A stretch of DNA of 64,000 bases from Nesterenkonia sp. PF2B19 (GCF_001758425.2 NZ_MDSS02000013.1:1-64000); one strand, 5' to 3'. Positions 35,936-45,294 are shown, counted from the first letter of the stretch. Notes: generated by a model not told the origin, from the sequence alone. Made by a program: numbers and translations.

Positions 35936-36727
35936 TCACCACACGCGGGACGTCAGCTCCGGGTACTTCGGGGACATGTCATCGCCGGAGGAGCGGCCGG
36001 TCACCCGACGCTTCACCCACGGGAGCAGGTGCTCCCGGCCCCAGCTGACGTGGTCCACCGTCCGCTCCACCAGCGTCTGGGGCGGCAGCTCGTCGATCTC
36101 GGGGTCCTCGATCTCATCGGTCTCGCCGAGGACCTCCAGGACCTGCTTGGCCATCTCGGTGTGCCCGGCGATGCCCAGGTGCATGCGGTCCACGTCCCAG
36201 TAGCGCCAGTCCTGGAACTGCTTCATGTGCCAGAAGTCCACCAGGTCTGTGTCGAAGTCGTCGGCGATCTTGCGGACGTGCTCGTTGTAGATGGCCGTGC
36301 GCCCGCGCGTCATGTTGAACAGGGGCGCCTTGGCGGAGTCGAATCCGGTGAACAGCACCACCCGGGCCCCGGTGTCGACCAGCTTCTGCGCCGCGAGGCG
36401 GTACCTGGCCATGAGCCCGTCGATGTTGACCGCGGGCCGCAGGATGTCGTTCCCCCCGGCGTAGAGGGTCACCAGGGTCGGCTCCATGGCCAGGGCTGCC
36501 TCGAGCTGCTCCTCGATGACCTGCGTGAGCTTCTTGCCGCGGATCGCCAGGTTGGCGTACCCCCAGGAGGAGTCGTTGGCGATCAGCTGGGCGGCGACCC
36601 GGTCAGCCCATCCCCGGCAGTCATTGGGGCTGGAGGGGTCGATGTCCCCGACACCCTCGGTGAACGAATCGCCCAGGGCCACGAACCGCTTCTCGAACGG
36701 GCCGTCGAGTTCATCTGACGCTGACAT
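35936..36727 (-). CDS. SGNH/GDSL-family hydrolase
   Basis: 263 residues. Block I FVALGDSFTEGVGDID (catalytic Ser), block III GGNDILRP (oxyanion Gly and Asn), block V DRMHLGIAGHTEMAKQVL (catalytic Asp and His). No signal peptide, so it is probably a cytoplasmic esterase or acyl hydrolase. The substrate is unknown. ATG at 36727 after GAGGAGCTC. It stands alone, followed by the MCO unit on the same strand after a 114-base gap. Confidence 0.87.
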   Translation of the reverse strand: MSASDELDGPFEKRFVALGDSFTEGVGDIDPSSPNDCRGWADRVAAQLIANDSSWGYANLAIRGKKLTQVIEEQLEAALAMEPTLVTLYAGGNDILRPAVNIDGLMARYRLAAQKLVDTGARVVLFTGFDSAKAPLFNMTRGRTAIYNEHVRKIADDFDTDLVDFWHMKQFQDWRYWDVDRMHLGIAGHTEMAKQVLEVLGETDEIEDPEIDELPPQTLVERTVDHVSWGREHLLPWVKRRVTGRSSGDDMSPKYPELTSRVW

Positions 36728-36791
36728 GCACGAGCTCCTCGGAAGACGATGGGACACCACCCATCACACTATCGCGCGCCGCGATCTGCAG

Positions 36792-36864
36792 CATCCATCG
36801 GGGGATTTCTCGTGGTCCCAGGGCTGGTCCGGGCCTGGGACCACGAGGAATCCCCCGATCGATG
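36792..36864. terminator. Long intergenic palindrome between SGNH gene and otnC
   Basis: About 30-base arms (CATCCATCGGGGGATTTCTC and onward to GGTCCCAGG) with two mismatches and a short loop near 36830. It lies 14 bases after the otnC stop, in the place of a terminator for the tetronate operon. Confidence 0.65.
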
Positions 36865-36878
36865 AGCCGCAGCCGAGC

Positions 36879-37496
36879 TCAGTCCAGCAGCTCTCGGATC
36901 TGCTCCTCGGTCAGCGGCCGGACCTGCCGGTCCTTGACCAGGAAGGCCAGCTGGGCGGAGACCTCCAGCTCCTCGGCCGCGTTCGACGCCGACTCCAGCG
37001 TCTCCCCCGCCACGATGGACCCGTGGTTGGCCAGGATCACGGCGGGCCCCTGGGATGCCGCGGCGCGCAGCTCCGCGTCCACCTCGGCCGATCCGGGACG
37101 GTAGTACGGCACCTTGGGCACCTCGCGCCCGACCCGCATCACGAAGTACGGCGTCAGTGCCGGGATCGCCGGGCCGTCCTCGGCCAGGCAGCTGACCGCC
37201 GTCACATAGGTGGAGTGCAGATGCACCACGGCCTGCGCCTCGGGGCGGGTCTCATAGATCGCCCGGTGCATGACCACCTCCTTGGAGGGCCGCGGCCCTC
37301 CCATATGCCGCCACTGGTGGTCCAGCTCCGCCAGCTCATCCACGCTCAGCCGCCCCAGGGAGGAGTTGGTGGGCGTCATGAGGAACCCATCGGCCGTGCG
37401 CACGCTCAGATTCCCCGCGCTGCCCACGGAGAACCCCCTGTCGAACAGGCTGGCTCCGATCTCCACCAGCTGTCGACGCAGCTCAGAGTCACTCAC
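36879..37496 (-). CDS. otnC: 3-oxo-tetronate 4-phosphate decarboxylase (class II aldolase)
   Basis: 205 residues of the class II aldolase/adducin family: FSVGSAGNLSVRTADGFLMTPTNSSLGRLS, the zinc histidines in AVVHLHSTYVTAVSCL and VILANHGSIVAG, and acidic E in SKEVVMHRAIYE. In this operon its reaction is the decarboxylation of 3-oxo-tetronate 4-phosphate to dihydroxyacetone phosphate, the last step. Alone it would only be an aldolase-family protein. It is the last gene of the minus-strand series from otnK, 34 bases after the GntP stop. Confidence 0.85.
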   Translation of the reverse strand: MSDSELRRQLVEIGASLFDRGFSVGSAGNLSVRTADGFLMTPTNSSLGRLSVDELAELDHQWRHMGGPRPSKEVVMHRAIYETRPEAQAVVHLHSTYVTAVSCLAEDGPAIPALTPYFVMRVGREVPKVPYYRPGSAEVDAELRAAASQGPAVILANHGSIVAGETLESASNAAEELEVSAQLAFLVKDRQVRPLTEEQIRELLD

Positions 37497-37530
37497 GCAC
37501 TGGTCCTTCCTTCTCGATGCGGTTCAGTCA

Positions 37531-38931
37531 TCATGCGAAGACGCTCACCGTCAGCAGGGTGACCAGGCTGACGCCCCAGGCGATCGTCGTCGGGACCGAC
37601 CAGGTGAGCATCTGGTGCTTGGCGTTCGTGACGCCGAGCATACGGTTGACCACCCAGAACATGCTGTCATTGAAGTAGCTGAAGAACATGGACCCCAGGC
37701 AGGCGGCCTGCGCGGCCAGCACCATATTCACATCCATGGGGGCCATGATCGGCGCCGAGATGGAGGCGGCGGTGATGATCGCGACCGTCCCGGATCCCTG
37801 GATGGCGCGCACCAGCGTGGCGATGACGAAGGGGATCAGCACCGCCGGCAGCGCCAGCCCGGCCGCCCACTGGCCGATCGCGTCGCCCGTGCCGGACTCG
37901 CGCAGCACCGCCCCGAGGGCACCACCGGCACCGGTGACCAGCAGGATGATGCCGGCCGACTCCACGCCCTTCTCCAGGTCCGCGATGGTGCCCTGTCGGT
38001 CCTGGCCGCGGGTCAGACCATAGATGGCGATGAGCACACCGATCAGCAGCGCGATCACCGGGTTGCCGAAGAAGGCCGCCGTCTGCACGAACCAGTCCGG
38101 CAGCGAGATGACCTCGGCCTCGGTGAGGTTGGTGGAGAACGTGTTGAGGAAGATCAGGATGATCGGCGCGAAGATCGGCATCACCGAGATGGCCAGCGAG
38201 GGCAGCTCCTTCTCCCGCTCGGCGGCACGCTCCTCGAACTCCGCGAACGCCTCCTTCGGGGAGAGCCTGTCCCCCGTGTCGGCCTCGATCATCGCCTCGA
38301 TGCGCGGACCCATGACCTTCGCGTAGATCACCACGCACAGCAGCGAGGGGATGGTCAGGATCGCACCCCAGAGGATCATCTCCCCGACGCCGACGCCGAA
38401 GATCCCGGCCGCGCCCAGGGGCCCCGGCGTGGGCGGCACCGCGTGGTGGGTGACGGTCAGGCCGCCGGCGAGCGCGATGCCCAGGGTCAGCAGAGACCGC
38501 CCGGACGTGCGGCTCAACGACTTCACCAGCGGGGTGAGGATCACGAAGGCGCTGTCCACGAAGATCGGGATCGAGATGATGAACCCGGCCCCGGCGAGCG
38601 CCCATTCCTCTCGCTTGCGCCCCAGCCAGCGGATCAGCGTCACGGCGAGCTTCTCGGCCGCGCCGGAGGCCTCCAGCACCCGGCCCATCATCACGCCCAG
38701 TCCGATCACCAGACCGATGGTCGACAGGGTCGCACCGAATCCGGTGGTGATCGCCTCGACGACGGCGGCCGGGGCCATCCCCGCGGCCAGTCCGGCGATC
38801 GAGGCCGCGATGACCAGGGCCAGCACCGCGTGCACCTTGGTCCGCAGCACCAGGAAGATCAGCAGCGCGACGGCGGCGGCGAGGCCGACGACGGCGGTGA
38901 TCTCCGTGAGACCTGCAGCTTCTTCTGTCAT
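37531..38931 (-). CDS. GntP family gluconate-type proton symporter, probable tetronate carrier
   Basis: 466 residues, 12 or more membrane helices. Typical GntP stretches: GFGATLSTIGLVIGLGVMMGRVLEASGAAEKLA, ISIPIFVDSAFVILTPLVKSLS, GLTVTHHAVPPTPGPLGAAGIFGV and QGSGTVAIITAASISAPIM. The family carries gluconate, glycerate and related sugar acids. Its place between denD and otnC indicates erythronate or threonate as the substrate. ATG at 38931. No competing reading. Confidence 0.88.
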   Translation of the reverse strand: MTEEAAGLTEITAVVGLAAAVALLIFLVLRTKVHAVLALVIAASIAGLAAGMAPAAVVEAITTGFGATLSTIGLVIGLGVMMGRVLEASGAAEKLAVTLIRWLGRKREEWALAGAGFIISIPIFVDSAFVILTPLVKSLSRTSGRSLLTLGIALAGGLTVTHHAVPPTPGPLGAAGIFGVGVGEMILWGAILTIPSLLCVVIYAKVMGPRIEAMIEADTGDRLSPKEAFAEFEERAAEREKELPSLAISVMPIFAPIILIFLNTFSTNLTEAEVISLPDWFVQTAAFFGNPVIALLIGVLIAIYGLTRGQDRQGTIADLEKGVESAGIILLVTGAGGALGAVLRESGTGDAIGQWAAGLALPAVLIPFVIATLVRAIQGSGTVAIITAASISAPIMAPMDVNMVLAAQAACLGSMFFSYFNDSMFWVVNRMLGVTNAKHQMLTWSVPTTIAWGVSLVTLLTVSVFA

Positions 38932-39009
38932 GGTGTCCTCCTTGACACACGACCGTCCCGGGACCGGGACGGAGTCCTGTTCTCAGCCGATGGACTCGGC
39001 TGCCTCGAT

Positions 39010-39969
39010 CTAGTCGACGAACTCGGCGTGATACTGCCGCACGGCGTCCTCGAAGCTGGCGTCGGGGCGGAAGCCCAGCGCCAGGACCCGGTCCACGTCG
39101 AAGGCTCCGGGCCAGGAGCGCACGATGCGGCTGATCCGCTCGTCGTGCTCATGGGAGACCCGGGCCAGGGCCTCAGCACCGCCGACCGCTTCGAGGGCGT
39201 CCAGCATCTCGGCGACCGTGACGGTCACCCCGGGCAGGTTCAGCACCCGCCAGGCAGGCAGGTGCTCGGGGTTCAGCCGGGCGGCGTGCACCAGGTTCGC
39301 CACCACCGTGTCCGGGGAGGACAGCCACAGCCGGGTGTCCCGCGGCACCGGGCACACCGCCTCCTCACCCTGGAGCGGCTCGCGGATGATGCCGCTGGCG
39401 AAGGAGGAGACGGCGGTGTTCGGCCGACCGGGTCGCACCGAGATGGTGGGCAGACGGCAGATGCGGGCATCCACGAAGCCGCGGCGGGAGTACTCGTTGA
39501 CCAGCAGCTCCCCGATCCCCTTGGTGGCCCCATAGGTGGACTCGGGCTGCACCCCCTGAGTCTCGGGGACGACGTCGGGCATCTCCCCGCCGAAGACGGC
39601 GATGGAGCTGGTGAACACGAACCGCGGGGCGGTGCCGACAGCGCGGGCGGCCTCCAGCAGGTTCCGGGTGGCGTCGACGTTGACCTCCAGGGCGAGGTCG
39701 ACGTCGTCCTCCGAGCCGCCGGAGAGCACTGCGGCCAGGTGGTAGATCACCGAGGTCTCGGCGTCGACCAGCTGGGCCAAGGTCTCGGGATCCCCGACGT
39801 CGCCCACCACGGAGCGCACGCGGGGATCGTCGACGGGGCATTCGGCGAGGTCCAGGGAGACGACCTCGTCCACCTCGACGGCGAGGTGGCCGGCGTCGTG
39901 AGCTTCCAGCAGGGCGGTGATGACACGGCTTCCGAGGAAGCCGGCCCCTCCGGTGACGAGGGCTTTCAT
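39010..39969 (-). CDS. denD: D-erythronate dehydrogenase (extended SDR)
   Basis: 319 residues of NAD-dependent epimerase/dehydratase type. Cofactor motif MKALVTGGAGFLGSRVI, then VIYHLAAVLSGGSEDDVDLALEVNVDATRNLLEAAR, FVFTSSIAVFG and the active-site STYGATKG (Tyr-x3-Lys). The sequence ICRLPTISVRPGRPNTAVSSFASGIIREPL is characteristic of the DenD group. It oxidises D-erythronate to 2-oxo-tetronate. ATG at 39969. It is followed by the carrier gene and preceded by the DeoR regulator after 44 bases. Confidence 0.87.
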   Translation of the reverse strand: MKALVTGGAGFLGSRVITALLEAHDAGHLAVEVDEVVSLDLAECPVDDPRVRSVVGDVGDPETLAQLVDAETSVIYHLAAVLSGGSEDDVDLALEVNVDATRNLLEAARAVGTAPRFVFTSSIAVFGGEMPDVVPETQGVQPESTYGATKGIGELLVNEYSRRGFVDARICRLPTISVRPGRPNTAVSSFASGIIREPLQGEEAVCPVPRDTRLWLSSPDTVVANLVHAARLNPEHLPAWRVLNLPGVTVTVAEMLDALEAVGGAEALARVSHEHDERISRIVRSWPGAFDVDRVLALGFRPDASFEDAVRQYHAEFVD

Positions 39970-40013
39970 GGGTGGTCCTTTCAAAGGCGGGTCGATCAGT
40001 GGGGGCGGGTCGG

Positions 40014-40802
40014 TCAGTGGGGCGGGTCGGTCAGCAGCAGGTCCACGCCGAGATCGCGGGCACGCTCCCGGGCGGCCTCGGGAAGCTCGGGGTCGGAGAC
40101 GAGGCCGTCGAAGGCGCCGAGGGGCACGGCTTTGAAGGCGGCGACCCGGCCGTACTTGCTGCTGTCGGTGACCAGGTAGCTGTGGGCGGCGTTCTCCACC
40201 AGCGCGCGCTTGACCACGGTCTTCGCATCCGAGGGGACCGAGAGTCCCCGCAGGTCGAAGGAGGAGGCGGAGACGAAGGCGATGTCGATGTTGTAGTCGT
40301 CGATCTCCGCGGCCGTCACAGGGCCCTGCGTGGAGAGGTTGGCGCTGTCGAGCTGGCCGCCCAGCACATGGACCCGGGCCTGCGGGTGCTCCCCCGCGGC
40401 GGCGGCCACGGCCAGGTCATTGGTGATGATGTCGCCCGGACCGGCGGCGCCGTCGGCGGCCATCCGGACCAGTCGGCGCGCCAGGGCGAGCATGGTGGTC
40501 CCGGCATCGAGGTAGACGACGTCGCCAGCGCCGACCAAGGCGGCGGCTCGCGCCGCGATGGCCTCCTTCTCCGCGGGCCGGAGTCCGAGCTTGGTCTGGT
40601 GGGTCGCGTCCAGGGCGATGCGCGAGGGCAGGGCGACCCCGCCGTCCACGGAGACGAGCCGCCCGGCCTCCTCCAGGCGCCGGATGTCCCGGCGGACCGT
40701 CATATGGGAGACCCCGAGCGTCTGGGTCAGCGCGGCGATGCTGGCCGAGCCCTCCTCCTCGACCAGGTGCAGGAGGCGACGGCGGCGTTCGTCGGGAATC
40801 AT
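40014..40802 (-). CDS. DeoR/GlpR family transcriptional regulator of the tetronate genes
   Basis: 262 residues. N-terminal DeoR HTH: MIPDERRRRLLHLVEEEGSASIAALTQTLGVSHMTVRRDIRRLEEAGRLVSVDGGVAL. C-terminal sugar-phosphate-isomerase-like sensor: VYLDAGTTMLALARRL, IITNDLAVAAAAG, FVSASSFDLRGLSVPSDAKTVVKRALVENA and the YLVTDSSKYGR motif. The effector is probably a phosphorylated intermediate of the pathway. ATG overlaps the otnI stop by four bases. The dyad at 43106-43131 is a likely target. Confidence 0.88.
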   Translation of the reverse strand: MIPDERRRRLLHLVEEEGSASIAALTQTLGVSHMTVRRDIRRLEEAGRLVSVDGGVALPSRIALDATHQTKLGLRPAEKEAIAARAAALVGAGDVVYLDAGTTMLALARRLVRMAADGAAGPGDIITNDLAVAAAAGEHPQARVHVLGGQLDSANLSTQGPVTAAEIDDYNIDIAFVSASSFDLRGLSVPSDAKTVVKRALVENAAHSYLVTDSSKYGRVAAFKAVPLGAFDGLVSDPELPEAARERARDLGVDLLLTDPPH

Positions 40803-41589
40803 CGGGCCTCCCCCTGGAATCGGTGGAGCCAGCCGAGCCCGGCTGTGGTCTCTCCGGCGGGCCGGTACTCGGCTCCGATCCACCCGGTGTAGCCGACCTC
40901 GTCCAGCACGCCCAGCAGGTGCTGCAGGTCCAGCTCCCCTCCGTCGGGCTCGTGGCGGTCCGGCACCGAGGCGATCTGCACGTGCGCGGTGATGTCCGCC
41001 GTGGCCCGGATGAGCTCGGACAGGTCACCCTGGATGATCTGCGCGTGGTAGAGATCCAGCTGGAGGGCCACCGCGGGGTGGTCGATCTCGGCGATCATCT
41101 CCCGGGCCAGCTCCACCGAATCCAGGTGATAGCCGGGCATGTCACGGGTGTTGATGGGCTCGACGAGCACGGTGACCCCGTGGGCGGCGGCCTGCTCCGC
41201 GGCGTACCGCAGACGGGCCACGTACCGCTCACGGATCTGCTGTGCAGACCCCGCATCCGTTCCGGGAACCCCGGCCATGACGTGCAGCCGGCCGCAGCCG
41301 AGGGCCTGTGCGTACTGCAGGGCTGTCTCCACGCCGGCGCGGAACTCCTCCTCCCGTCCCGGCAGGGTCGCCAGGCCGCGCTCTCCGACGGACCAGTCGC
41401 CCGGAGGCATGTTGAACAGCACCTGATCCACGCCCGCGGCGCGGCGGGCCGCGGCGACGACGGCGGCGTCGTGGTCGTAGGGGAACAAGTACTCCACGCC
41501 GGTGAAGCCGGCGTCGGCGGCCGCTGGAAACGGTCCAGGAAGGGCAGCTCGGTGAACAGCATGCTCAGATTGGCGGCGAAGCGGGTCAT
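40799..41589 (-). CDS. otnI: 2-oxo-tetronate isomerase (hydroxypyruvate isomerase family), one frameshift
   Basis: About 264 residues after repair. The start reads MTRFAANLSMLFTELPFLDRF from 41589. One C must be added near 41533 to continue PAAADAGFTGVEYLFPYDHDAAVVAAARRAAGVDQVLFNMPPGDW. TIM-barrel motifs: LVEPINTRDMPGYHL (metal Glu), VALQLDLYHAQIIQGDL and GWIGAEYRPAGETTAGLGWL. It converts 2-oxo-tetronate to 3-oxo-tetronate. It lies one base after otnK and overlaps the regulator. The frame as given lacks 30 N-terminal residues. Confidence 0.83.
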
Positions 41590-41590
41590 G

Positions 41591-43027
41591 TCAACTCCCG
41601 GAGGCAGTGTCAGGGGTGGGGTCAGCGGCGGTCGCGGGAACCATCCGCTGAGCTGCGGCGAAGAAGTCCTCGTCCCCGAAGTTTCCGGATTTCAGCGCGA
41701 GGTCGAGACGGTCCGGGCCGTCCGCGAGCGTCCGTGTCCAGGGCACGCCCGGGGCGATCTGCGGGCCGACCTCGAAGCCGTCCACGCCCAGCGCCTGGGT
41801 GACGGCCCCCGAGGTCTCCCCACCGGCGGCGATGAACCGGGTGGTGCCGGCCTCGCGCGCGGCGGCGGCGACACGGCCGAAGAACTCTTCGACGGCGGCG
41901 GAGACCCGGGCGGCTCCGTGGCGGTCCTGCCAGGCGCGCACCTCCTCCGGAGGGGCGGTGGCGTAGACCAGCGGGGCAGTCTCGGCGTCGTGCTGGGTCT
42001 GCTGCACCCAGGCGGCGGTCTCCGCGGCGTAGGCCGCGCCGCGGGCGATGACCTGGTCGACGTCGACGCCTCGACTCGGCGCCTGCGCGCAGTAGGCCTC
42101 GACCTGCCGGTTGGTCATCTCCGAGCAGGACCCGGAGAGCACCACGGCGGCGCCGCCGGTGAAGCCCCAGGCCTCCGTGCCACCGGAGCCGCCACCAGAC
42201 ACTCCGGACGCCGCGCCAGTGAGGCTGCGGGCCAGGCCCGAGCCGATCCCGGACCCGCCGGTCACGAATCGGAGATCCCGGACGGCCGCCCCGATGATGT
42301 CCAGCTGATCCATGTCGATCGTGTCGATCACCGCATACCGGGCCCCGTCGACCCGGGCCTCCTGCAGCGCCTCACGGACCGCCGCGGCTCCGCGGGCGAC
42401 GACGGCATGCGGCACCTTCACCGCACGCCCGGCGCTCTGCGCCTCCATCAGCCGCAGGAGATCAGAGTCCCGCATCGGCGTCACCGGATGGTCGCGCATG
42501 CCGGACTCGTGCAGCGGCTGGTGGTGGACGAAGAGATTCCCCTGGTAGACGGTGCGTCCGTTGACGGGCAGGGCCGGCACCAGCACGGTGAGGTCCTCCC
42601 CCAGGTGATCGAGCAGCGCGTCCGTGACCGGACCGATATTGCCCTCCGCGGTGGAGTCGAAGGTGGAACAGTACTTGAACTGGATCCGCTCGGCTCCCAG
42701 AGCCTCCAGCAGACGGCACGCGTCCAGGCTCTGCGCGACGGCCTCGGACGCCGGGATGGACCGCGACTTCAGACTGATGACCACCGCATCGACGTCGGCC
42801 GGCAGCCCGAGGGCGGCGGCGAGATCCGCCGCCGAGCCGTGCGCGTCCTGCGGGGTCTGGGCCCGGATCGACCCGTCGGGCTGGACAGGACTGTTGAGCT
42901 GCAGAGGTTCGTTGAGCTGCAGAGGCCCATTCAGTTGAACGGTGCGCAGCCCAGCGGCCACGAGGAAACCGGCGATGTCGGTCGCGCCGGTGAAGTCATC
43001 GGCGATGACGCCGAGTCGAAGCGGCAT
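41591..43027 (-). CDS. otnK: 3-oxo-tetronate kinase
   Basis: 478 residues, longer than the typical 420-430, of the DUF1537/OtnK four-carbon acid sugar kinase family. N-terminal substrate domain MPLRLGVIADDFTGATDIAGFLVAAGLRTVQ and FKYCSTFDSTAEGNIGPVTDAL; C-terminal nucleotide domain GFTGGAAVVLSGSCSEMTNRQV and FIAAGGETSGAVTQALGV. It makes 3-oxo-tetronate 4-phosphate. Odd points: residues about 31-50 hold a short repeat (QLNGPLQLNEPLQLNSPVQ) that looks like an inserted expansion, and about 315 residues in is a Gly/Ser-rich loop GVSGGGSGG. First gene of the operon. Confidence 0.87.
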   Translation of the reverse strand: MPLRLGVIADDFTGATDIAGFLVAAGLRTVQLNGPLQLNEPLQLNSPVQPDGSIRAQTPQDAHGSAADLAAALGLPADVDAVVISLKSRSIPASEAVAQSLDACRLLEALGAERIQFKYCSTFDSTAEGNIGPVTDALLDHLGEDLTVLVPALPVNGRTVYQGNLFVHHQPLHESGMRDHPVTPMRDSDLLRLMEAQSAGRAVKVPHAVVARGAAAVREALQEARVDGARYAVIDTIDMDQLDIIGAAVRDLRFVTGGSGIGSGLARSLTGAASGVSGGGSGGTEAWGFTGGAAVVLSGSCSEMTNRQVEAYCAQAPSRGVDVDQVIARGAAYAAETAAWVQQTQHDAETAPLVYATAPPEEVRAWQDRHGAARVSAAVEEFFGRVAAAAREAGTTRFIAAGGETSGAVTQALGVDGFEVGPQIAPGVPWTRTLADGPDRLDLALKSGNFGDEDFFAAAQRMVPATAADPTPDTASGS

Positions 43028-43036
43028 CCTGCGCCC

Positions 43037-43068
43037 CTCTCTGGTGAACTCTGCTCTCTGGTGAACTC
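43037..43068. repeat. Two direct repeats in the otnK promoter region
   Basis: CTCTCTGGTGAACTC occurs at 43037-43051 and again at 43054-43068, a 17-base period. Each contains GTGAAC, the half-site of the nearby dyad (TGTGAACC), so they may be extra regulator contacts downstream of the promoter. Confidence 0.5.
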
Positions 43069-43105
43069 CGCGGCGCCGCCTCGGCGGACACCGGATGTTG
43101 CGATC

Positions 43106-43131
43106 TGTGAACCTCGCACGCTGGGTTCACA
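43106..43131. promoter_or_regulatory. Candidate DeoR operator between otnK and ltnD
   Basis: TGTGAACC and GGTTCACA form perfect eight-base arms with a ten-base spacer, between the divergent otnK and ltnD starts. With the two GTGAAC direct repeats nearby, this is the best candidate for control by the DeoR protein encoded at 40014-40802. Confidence 0.65.
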
Positions 43132-43196
43132 TACGCTAACATCATGGGTGCCGTCCTGTGAAGCGGATCACGCCCACCATCTGTCAGGAGCGACCC

Positions 43197-44109
43197 ATGA
43201 GCGCCACGCCCACCACCTCTCCCCAGCCCGCCCTGCGCGTCACCTTCGTCGGTGTCGGCGCGATCGGCCTGCCCATGGCCGAACAGATCGCTCGCGCCGG
43301 CCATCAGGTGACCGGAGTGGACCCCTCCCCCGCCCGCCGCACACTGGCCGCTGAGCTCGGCCTGGCCACGGAGGAGGCTCCCGACTCCGCCCAGGACGCC
43401 GACGCCGTCGTCGTCATGGTGGCCACCCCGGAGCAGCTGGACGCGGCCGTTCTGGGCGACGACGAGGCGTCACCCGGCCTTCTGGCGCGCATGCGCCCGG
43501 GAGCCAGCCTGATCGTGATGAGCACGGTGGGCCCCGAGGCGGTGCGGCCCTCGCGGACCCGGCTGCGCGCGGCAGGTCCGGCTGCTGGACGTCCCGGTGA
43601 CCGGCGGTGTGGCCGGGGCACAGAAGGGCGCGCTGCGGCTCTTCGCCTCCGGCGCACCCGGCGACGTCGCCGCAAACCGTGATCTGCTGGGCACGATGGG
43701 CACCGTGGTCGATTGCGGCGAGCAGGTCGGACGCGGGCAGGCGTTCAAGGCCGTGAACCAGCTGCTGTGCTCGGTGCACATCGTCGCCGCCGCCGAGGCC
43801 CTGGCCCTCGCGGAGACGCTCGGCCTGGAGCCGGAGGCAGTCCTCGACGCGGTCTCCGCCGGGGCCGCGGCATCGTGGATGCTGGCTGACCGCGGCCCGC
43901 GCATGCTCGAAGGCCTCGCCGGCGTCGAGCCGGAGGTGCGCAGCGCGGTGGGGATCTTCGTCAAGGACTCCGGACTGGTGGCGGAGATCGCCGCCGCCCA
44001 CGACCTCGACACCCCGCTGCTGCGTGCCGCCCAGGCGAAGTACGCCGAGGCCGCCGCAGCCGGGCTCATCGGCCAGGACGACTCCCAGGTGATCCGCACC
44101 TACCGCTGA
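43197..44109 (+). CDS. ltnD: L-threonate dehydrogenase (HIBADH family), one frameshift
   Basis: About 304 residues after repair. Cofactor motif FVGVGAIGLPMAEQIARAGHQVTGVDPSP, active-site region LDVPVTGGVAGAQKGALRLFASG, and the Lys helix GRGQAFKAVNQLLCSVHIVAAAEALALAETLG. The frame breaks near 43575 where one base (GG to GGG) restores AAGVRLLDVPV. It oxidises L-threonate to 2-oxo-tetronate, joining the DenD branch. ATG at 43197 after CAGGAGCG. Divergent from otnK across the operator region, so one regulator can govern both. Confidence 0.85.
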
Positions 44110-44127
44110 GGCGCGCTCCTCAGCCGG

Positions 44128-45294
44128 TCAGCCGTGCAGCGGATTCGCCCCGGGCGGGACCTCCTCGGCGGCCAGCGGGCCGGGCGCCGTCGCGCCCTCG
44201 GGGAAGGGAGACCCTCCCAGCCGCTCCCGCCCGTGGGCGGAGAGCCAGCTCCCCAGCTCCGGTCCCTCCGGGACGATCTGCGTGGGGTTCACGTCCTCGT
44301 GGACCACGTAGTAGTGGCGCTTGATCTGGTCGAAGTCGACCGTGTCGCCGAAGCCGGGGGTCTGGAAGAGGTCCCGCGCGTAGGCCCACAGATTCGGCAT
44401 CTCGGTGAGCTTGGTGCGGTTGCATTTGAAGTGCCCGTGGTAGACGGGGTCGAAGCGCACCAGCGTGGTGAACAGCCGGACATCGGCCTCGGTGATGTGC
44501 TCGCCCATGAGGTACCGGCGGTCGGCCAGCCGATCCTCCAACCAGTCCAGGGCGGTGAACAGGCGGTCGTAGGCCTCCGAGTAGGCACGTTGGGAGCCGG
44601 CGAATCCGCACCGGTAGACCCCATTGTTGACCTCGGTGAAGATCCGCTTGATCACCGGCAGCATGTCCTCGATCAGGTCTGAGGGGATTAGATCGGGCGC
44701 ACCCTCGCGGTGGTGTGCTCGCCACTGGGTGGAGAGGTCGAACGTCAGCTGCGGGTAGTTGTTGGTGACCACGCCGCCGGACGGGATGTCCACCAGGGCG
44801 GGCACAGTGATGCCCCGCGGGTAGTCGGGGAACCGAGCGAAGTAGTTCTCCTGCAGGCGTTCGGTACCCAGGACGGGGTCGCGGCCGTCCTCGGTGAGGT
44901 CGAAGGTCCAGGAGCGGACGTCATGCACCGGCCCCGGCGTGGCCAGGGAGATGACGTCCTCCAGCCCCAGCAGCCGGCGCACGATGATGGACCGGTGCGC
45001 CCACGGGCAGGCCCGCGCCGCCACCAGCCGGTACCGACCGGCTTCCACCGGCCAGGCCTCGGCCCCCTCGGTGAGCCCGGCGATCCGCGGGTCCCCGATG
45101 GTCGAGCTCTCCTCCTTGGCAGCGGCCCGGACGGCGTCGACGTCGGCCACCACGCGGTCTTCGATGTAGTTCGTGTCCCGGGTGAACTCCTCACCGGTCA
45201 CATACGCCCCGGCGGTGGAATGCTCCGTGCCGGCGGTGGGCTGGGGGTCAGCGGTGTCAGCGCTCTCCGTGGTGCGCTCCTGTGCGGGTGCCAT
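44128..45294 (-). CDS. Glutathionyl/mycothionyl-hydroquinone reductase-like protein (YqjG/ECM4 family)
   Basis: 388 residues, about 60 longer than E. coli YqjG because of an N-terminal low-complexity extension. Thioredoxin-like domain with the catalytic RACPWAHRSIIVRRLLGLEDVISL motif; GST C-terminal domain with YSEAYDRLFTALDWLEDRLADRRYLMGEHITEADVRLFTTLVRFDPVYHGHFKCN. The family reduces thiol conjugates of quinones. Actinomycetes make mycothiol in place of glutathione, so the thiol partner is probably mycothiol (inference). Convergent with ltnD with an 18-base gap. Confidence 0.85.
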   Translation of the reverse strand: MAPAQERTTESADTADPQPTAGTEHSTAGAYVTGEEFTRDTNYIEDRVVADVDAVRAAAKEESSTIGDPRIAGLTEGAEAWPVEAGRYRLVAARACPWAHRSIIVRRLLGLEDVISLATPGPVHDVRSWTFDLTEDGRDPVLGTERLQENYFARFPDYPRGITVPALVDIPSGGVVTNNYPQLTFDLSTQWRAHHREGAPDLIPSDLIEDMLPVIKRIFTEVNNGVYRCGFAGSQRAYSEAYDRLFTALDWLEDRLADRRYLMGEHITEADVRLFTTLVRFDPVYHGHFKCNRTKLTEMPNLWAYARDLFQTPGFGDTVDFDQIKRHYYVVHEDVNPTQIVPEGPELGSWLSAHGRERLGGSPFPEGATAPGPLAAEEVPPGANPLHG

